Source: Symsagittifera roscoffensis (Eukaryota > Xenacoelomorpha > Acoela > Convolutidae). From it: a stretch of DNA of 38,987 nucleotides. A program made the position numbers and the translations under genes. The DNA lies in assembly GCF_963678635.1 (NCBI RefSeq), contig NW_026970820.1:2358001-2396987 (forward strand), written 5' to 3'. Under the pieces are notes generated by a model. The model saw only the letters and a list, made by a program, of their open reading frames with translations, ran no database searches and was not told where the DNA came from. Shown here piece by piece: positions 35,347-38,987 of this stretch; position 1 is the first letter of the stretch; each line of letters opens with the position of its first letter.

Positions 35347-36780
35347 CTATGGCAAGCTCAAAACATCCATCAAAAACCACTTTTGTTCACTTTTAAAATT
35401 GAATTATTTTTCGACCAAAAAAAGTTAGAGATGAAATTGAAAAAAAAACGAAAATTTACTTAATTTGAAAAAATTGGTGTCAAACTGCCTTATCCATAGA
35501 AACACTTTCTATGAACCTATTCAGAAAGGTTTTGTTGAGCAATGCCGAAAAAATTACCCCTTTTGAGAAAAATTCAAAAAACACATTTTTGGTTAACTCA
35601 AAAAAGTGGAAAAAGTGGGAAAAGCGGTCTTCAAAACGAAACCATCCAAAAGTTGCATTAACTAACTGCCATTATTTTTAAAATTCAGACCCGCATGCAA
35701 AAAATAACGAAAATCCTACGGGAACTTTTTGAGAACAGATTAGTTTCTCCGGAATTTTGGTAGTACTGTTTTTATTACTATAATTATAATTAAAGTCAAA
35801 TCTAAAAGTCGTAAAAACTACAATTTTTAATCAATTTTGACAAATAAATGATCAAAACCCACTAAATTGGCTATGGCAAGTTCGAATATATCATCAGAAA
35901 CCATTTTTTCCCACTTTTGAAAATTTTCATTTTTTTGAAAATTTATGTTGAGTCACAAACGGGAAAAACCATATTTTTTCAAAATGTCAAAAACAGTTGT
36001 TCTTTTCAAGTTAGTTCATAAGGTCACATGTTATGAACCTGTTCAGAATGGTTCTCATGTTCAAAGCCATACAAATTACCCATTTTGAGAAAAATTCAAA
36101 AAACACCTTTTTGGTTAACTCAAAAAAGTGGAAAAAGTGGAGAAAGGTGTCTTCAAAACGAAACCATCCAAAAGTGGCATTAATTAACTGCCTTTTTTTT
36201 GTAAATTCAGACCCGCATGCAAAAATTTACGAAAATCCTACGTGAAGTTTTTGAGAACAGATTAGTTTCTCGGGAATTTTGGTAGTACTATTTTTATTAC
36301 TATAATAATAATTAAAGTCAAAACTAAAAGTGGTAAAAACTACAATTTTTAATCAATTTTGACAAATTAATGATCAAAACCCACTAAATTGGCTATGGCA
36401 AGTTCGAATGTACCATCAGAAACCATTTTTTCCCATTTTTGAAAATTTTCATTTTTTTGAAATTAAATGTTGAGTCACAAACGGGAAAAAACAAATTTTT
36501 TCAAAAAGTCAAAAAAAAATATTCCATTTAAACTAATTCATCAGGCTACACGTTAGGAACCTGTTCAGAATGGTTTTCATGATCAAAGCAGCAAAAGTCA
36601 CCCATTTTGAGAAAAGTCGAAAAAACACCTTTTTAGTTAACTCAAAAAAGTGGAAAAAGTGGGAAAAGGGGTCTTCAAAATGAAACCATCCAAAAATGGC
36701 ATTAACAAACTGCCATTATTTTCCAAATTCAGACCCGCATGCAAAAAATTAGGAAATTCTGACGTGCGGTTTAGCAGAAC
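35347..36780 (+). repeat. Three tandem ~523-base monomers in unit 21
   Basis: CTATGGCAAG marks starts at 35347, 35871 and 36393 (spacings 524 and 522), and GCATGC marks 35693, 36215 and 36737 (522 and 522). Each copy runs through a GAACCTGTTCAG-like string (GAACCTATTCAG in the first), TTTTGAGAAAA and an AGTTAACTC or GGTTAACTC string to GACCCGCATGC and GAGAAC. The last copy runs into the tail. These strings are the same landmarks found in A and B bodies. Confidence 0.85.
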
Positions 36781-36833
36781 TCGATAGTTACTAGGAAAAT
36801 TTACCACTGTAAAAAAATTATTGCCTTTTGACC

Positions 36834-36855
36834 GGAAGGGGCCCCTACCCCTTCC
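36834..36855. other. Tail stem-loop, class E form
   Basis: GGAAGGGG pairs perfectly with CCCCTTCC (8 bp) around CCCCTA. It ends 33 bases before the end of CTAG, the only departure from the 37-38 spacing. Confidence 0.8.
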
Positions 36856-36888
36856 TAATCGCTTTTTGTGCTACACGCGACCATCTAG

Positions 36889-38526
36889 ATAGGTCAGTGA
36901 CCTGCGGTGCATGGGTGTTATGGACTTGATTCGTCAGCATTGGCCTGGGGGCCATTAGCTTCAAGACATGTGGCACTCGCAGAAAAAGAGCACCCGAAGG
37001 GTGCTCTTTTTCTGCTCGAATGTCTTGTGAAACGGTATCTGATGAACTTTGTAGGGTGTCACAAAAGCAACATGACAAAACGTTCTGTATCTGATCAGTA
37101 ATGGTCAAAAAAGATTTATGACACTTTCAATGACTGAAGCTACACCTGATCAGTCTCTAGAGAACTCTAAAACAAAGTAACTTATATTTTTCAGTGACTC
37201 ATGAAGAGGACTGTTTCAACGAAAACAAGTTTTCGGAAACAGTCCTAATATTTTTCTTGGAGCTCATTTTCAAGTAGGTGGACTTTCAATAGTGACTAAT
37301 AGTTGAATTAGACTTGGAATTTGTCCCAAAAAGTTAAGTTTGTCTCAAATTGATTAGAAGCAATAGACAAAAAAAAACATTTTTTTTATTTGATAAAAAT
37401 ACTTGAGTCAGAAAAGTGAAAAATCCATTTTTTTCAAAAAGTCATAAGAAGTAATTCAATTTGCATTAAATCACTAACCTATATTATATAAACCTGTTCA
37501 GATTGGTTTTCATGAACAAAGCCGTAAAATTTCCATATTTAGAGAAAAGGCAAAAAAACACCTTTTCGATTAACTGAAAAAGGTAGATAAATCGGGTAAA
37601 GTCGTCTTCAAACCTATAGGACCGAAAAATGATCTAATTGAGATATTTATTTAGTGTCCCTTGTAAGGTCACATGCAAAAAAGTGAAACAATTGGGGTGG
37701 CCACTTCAGAAAACAAGACTTTTTTTCGGACTTTGGCCATTTTTATTTGTAGTAAAGTAGTAGTAAGTTACCAGAGAAAAAAAAATTGTAAAAACCAAAA
37801 TTTTTATCCAATTTTGACAATTAAATACTCTATACCTACTAAAATGACTATGGCAAGCTCAAATATGCCATCAAAACTCATTTTTTCTCACTTTTTAAAA
37901 TTTTTGTTTTTTTGATATAAAATGTTGAGTCAGAAACGTGAAAAATCAATTTTTTTCAAAAAGTCAAGAGAAGTTGTTCCAATCAATTTGTTTCACTAAA
38001 ACACACTTTCTCAGCCTGTTCAGAATGGTTTTCATGTTTAAAGCTGAAACTTTACACATTTTGAGAAAAGTGGAAAAAATAACTTTTTAGTTACAAAAAA
38101 ACCATCATTTTTGTTGCAGTTTTTAAAAAAACTCAAATTTTTAAGAAAAACAAATTTTCCCAAACCTACATAATTGGGCTCCCAAAACAGTTTACTTTCA
38201 TCCATTCTTCATCAATTTACCCCAATTTGTTAACCAAAATAGAGTTACTGAGCCATTTTTACCAAAAAACGTGGTTTTTCCCTGTTTTTCCCCATTTTTC
38301 CCACTATAAGTCAACGCATAACAAAATTTTAGGAAAACGGAGCAAAAGTGTATCCTTAGAATTGCATTTTAGGCCCGCATGCCAATTTTTATCGAATTCT
38401 ATCCCGACAATTTTGAGATCAGCACTTTTTCCGAGCAAATAGTCATACCGTTATAATTCTTTGGCCGTTCGGGGCCCCTACCCCAAACTCACTAAACAAA
38501 GACGCCGAAGGCGGACGGCCACCTAG
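36889..38526 (+). repeat. Unit 22, class A satellite repeat (1638 bp)
   Basis: HP1 is at 36979-37015, HP2 at 37207-37246 and the tail stem-loop at 38467-38488. Head variant GTTATGGACTTG (others GTTATGGGCTTG). The arm of the class A tail stem-loop is unchanged although the unit follows class E and so has a different neighbour from other A units. Confidence 0.94.
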
Positions 38527-38987
38527 TTGTCACTGTGGCCCCGCTGTATTCTTGACTTTTGAGGAGAAGGTTCCGCGGGGGGCGGAGCAGGGGAACGCTT
38601 AACGCACTCGCAAAAGGAGCACCCTTCGGGTGCTCTTTTTTGCTCGAAAGTTTTCTGAAACGGTATCTGATGAACTTTGTAAGGTGTCACAAAAGCAACA
38701 ACACAAAACGTTCTGTATGTAATTAGAAAAGGTCAAAAAAAATTTTCTCATACTTTCAATGACTGAATCTACACCTGATCAGTCTCTAGAGAACTGTAAA
38801 CCAAAGTAACTTATGTTTTTCAGTGATTCATGAAGAGGACCGTTCCAACGAAAACAAGTTTTCGGAAACAGTCCTAATATTTTTTTTGGAGCTCATTTTC
38901 AAGTACGTGGACTTTCAGTTGTGACTAATACCTGAATTAGACTTGGAATTTGTCCCAAAAAAGTTAAGTTTGTCTCAAATTGATTAG
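38527..38987 (+). repeat. Unit 23, partial B'/A chimera cut by the window edge
   Basis: B' head, HP1 at 38610-38643 and B-type HP2 at 38836-38875, then a switch to class A sequence (AATATTTTTTTTGGAGC, GACTTTCAGTTGTGAC) exactly as in unit 14. The variants GAGAACTGTAAACC and CTTTCAGTTGTG are common to both, so this is a second copy of the same chimeric lineage. Only the first 461 bases are visible. Confidence 0.9.

Larger units (their letters stand above)
34383..36888 (+). repeat. Unit 21, class E satellite repeat (2506 bp)
   Basis: Only E copy here. The head (AGGAAATTGTTTCGCCCC, then two ACCCACC strings) is not shared with other classes. About 450 bases without recognisable features follow, apart from a weak AAAAGCG/CGCTTTT stem at 34592-34619. 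A strong hairpin is at 34859-34900. From about 35330 the unit consists of three tandem copies of a ~523-base monomer related to the A and B bodies. The tail stem-loop GGAAGGGG/CCCCTTCC is at 36834-36855. The junction is CCATCTAG, the only variant of this string in the window. Confidence 0.92.

Noticed and set aside
90-38526. CRISPR array
   Set aside because: The repeated strings are kilobase-scale units with related contents, not short repeats with unique spacers.
1-38987. LTR element, DNA transposon or telomere repeat
   Set aside because: No reverse transcriptase, integrase or transposase frame, no terminal inverted repeats around units, and no short telomere-like tandem motif was found.

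Overview
This window is one continuous block of complex satellite DNA with no recognisable protein gene. It reads as eukaryotic and most like a nematode: AT-rich bodies packed with short A and T runs, UUUUCAG-like acceptor strings, and GGCGGGAAA-type AT/GC patches. That assignment is an inference from texture, not from a marker gene. No open reading frame exceeds 165 codons, and the longer ones recur only because the repeats do.

The block divides exactly at the string CCACCTAG (once CCATCTAG), which occurs at 90, 1726, 3367, 4996, 6628, 8257, 9842, 11473, 13107, 14736, 16953, 19161, 21372, 23002, 24631, 26259, 27900, 29531, 31156, 32782, 34375, 36881 and 38519. This gives 22 complete units, all in the same orientation, plus a partial unit at each edge. 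I name five unit classes: A (about 1.64 kb; units 1, 2, 8, 16, 22), B with subclasses B, B' and B'' (about 1.63 kb; units 3, 4, 5, 7, 9, 13, 15, 17, 18, 19), C (1.585 and 1.593 kb; units 6 and 20), D (about 2.21 kb; units 10-12) and E (2.506 kb; unit 21). Units 14 and 23 are B/A chimeras. The first 97 bases are the tail of a further class not otherwise present.

The classes differ greatly in primary sequence, but A to D share one ground plan, and E fits it more loosely: a GC-rich head with a first hairpin (HP1) about 80-110 bases in, a second hairpin (HP2) about 300-480 bases in, a long AT-rich body, a GCATGC box, a tail stem-loop (SL) whose stem differs between classes while its C-rich loop is kept, then 37-38 bases (33 in E) to the end of CTAG. 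Class A and B bodies carry two copies, and class E three, of an older monomer of about 0.52 kb.

The units behave like interchangeable modules. Different tails join different heads at the same CTAG, heads are swapped onto other bodies, and two chimeras 15.5 kb apart share the same changeover point beside HP2. The most interesting signal is this conserved structural architecture with changing stem sequences, together with precise shuffling at the unit boundary. It could reflect a structured non-coding RNA, a DNA structure used in replication or transposition, or both. Nothing here proves expression or mobility.
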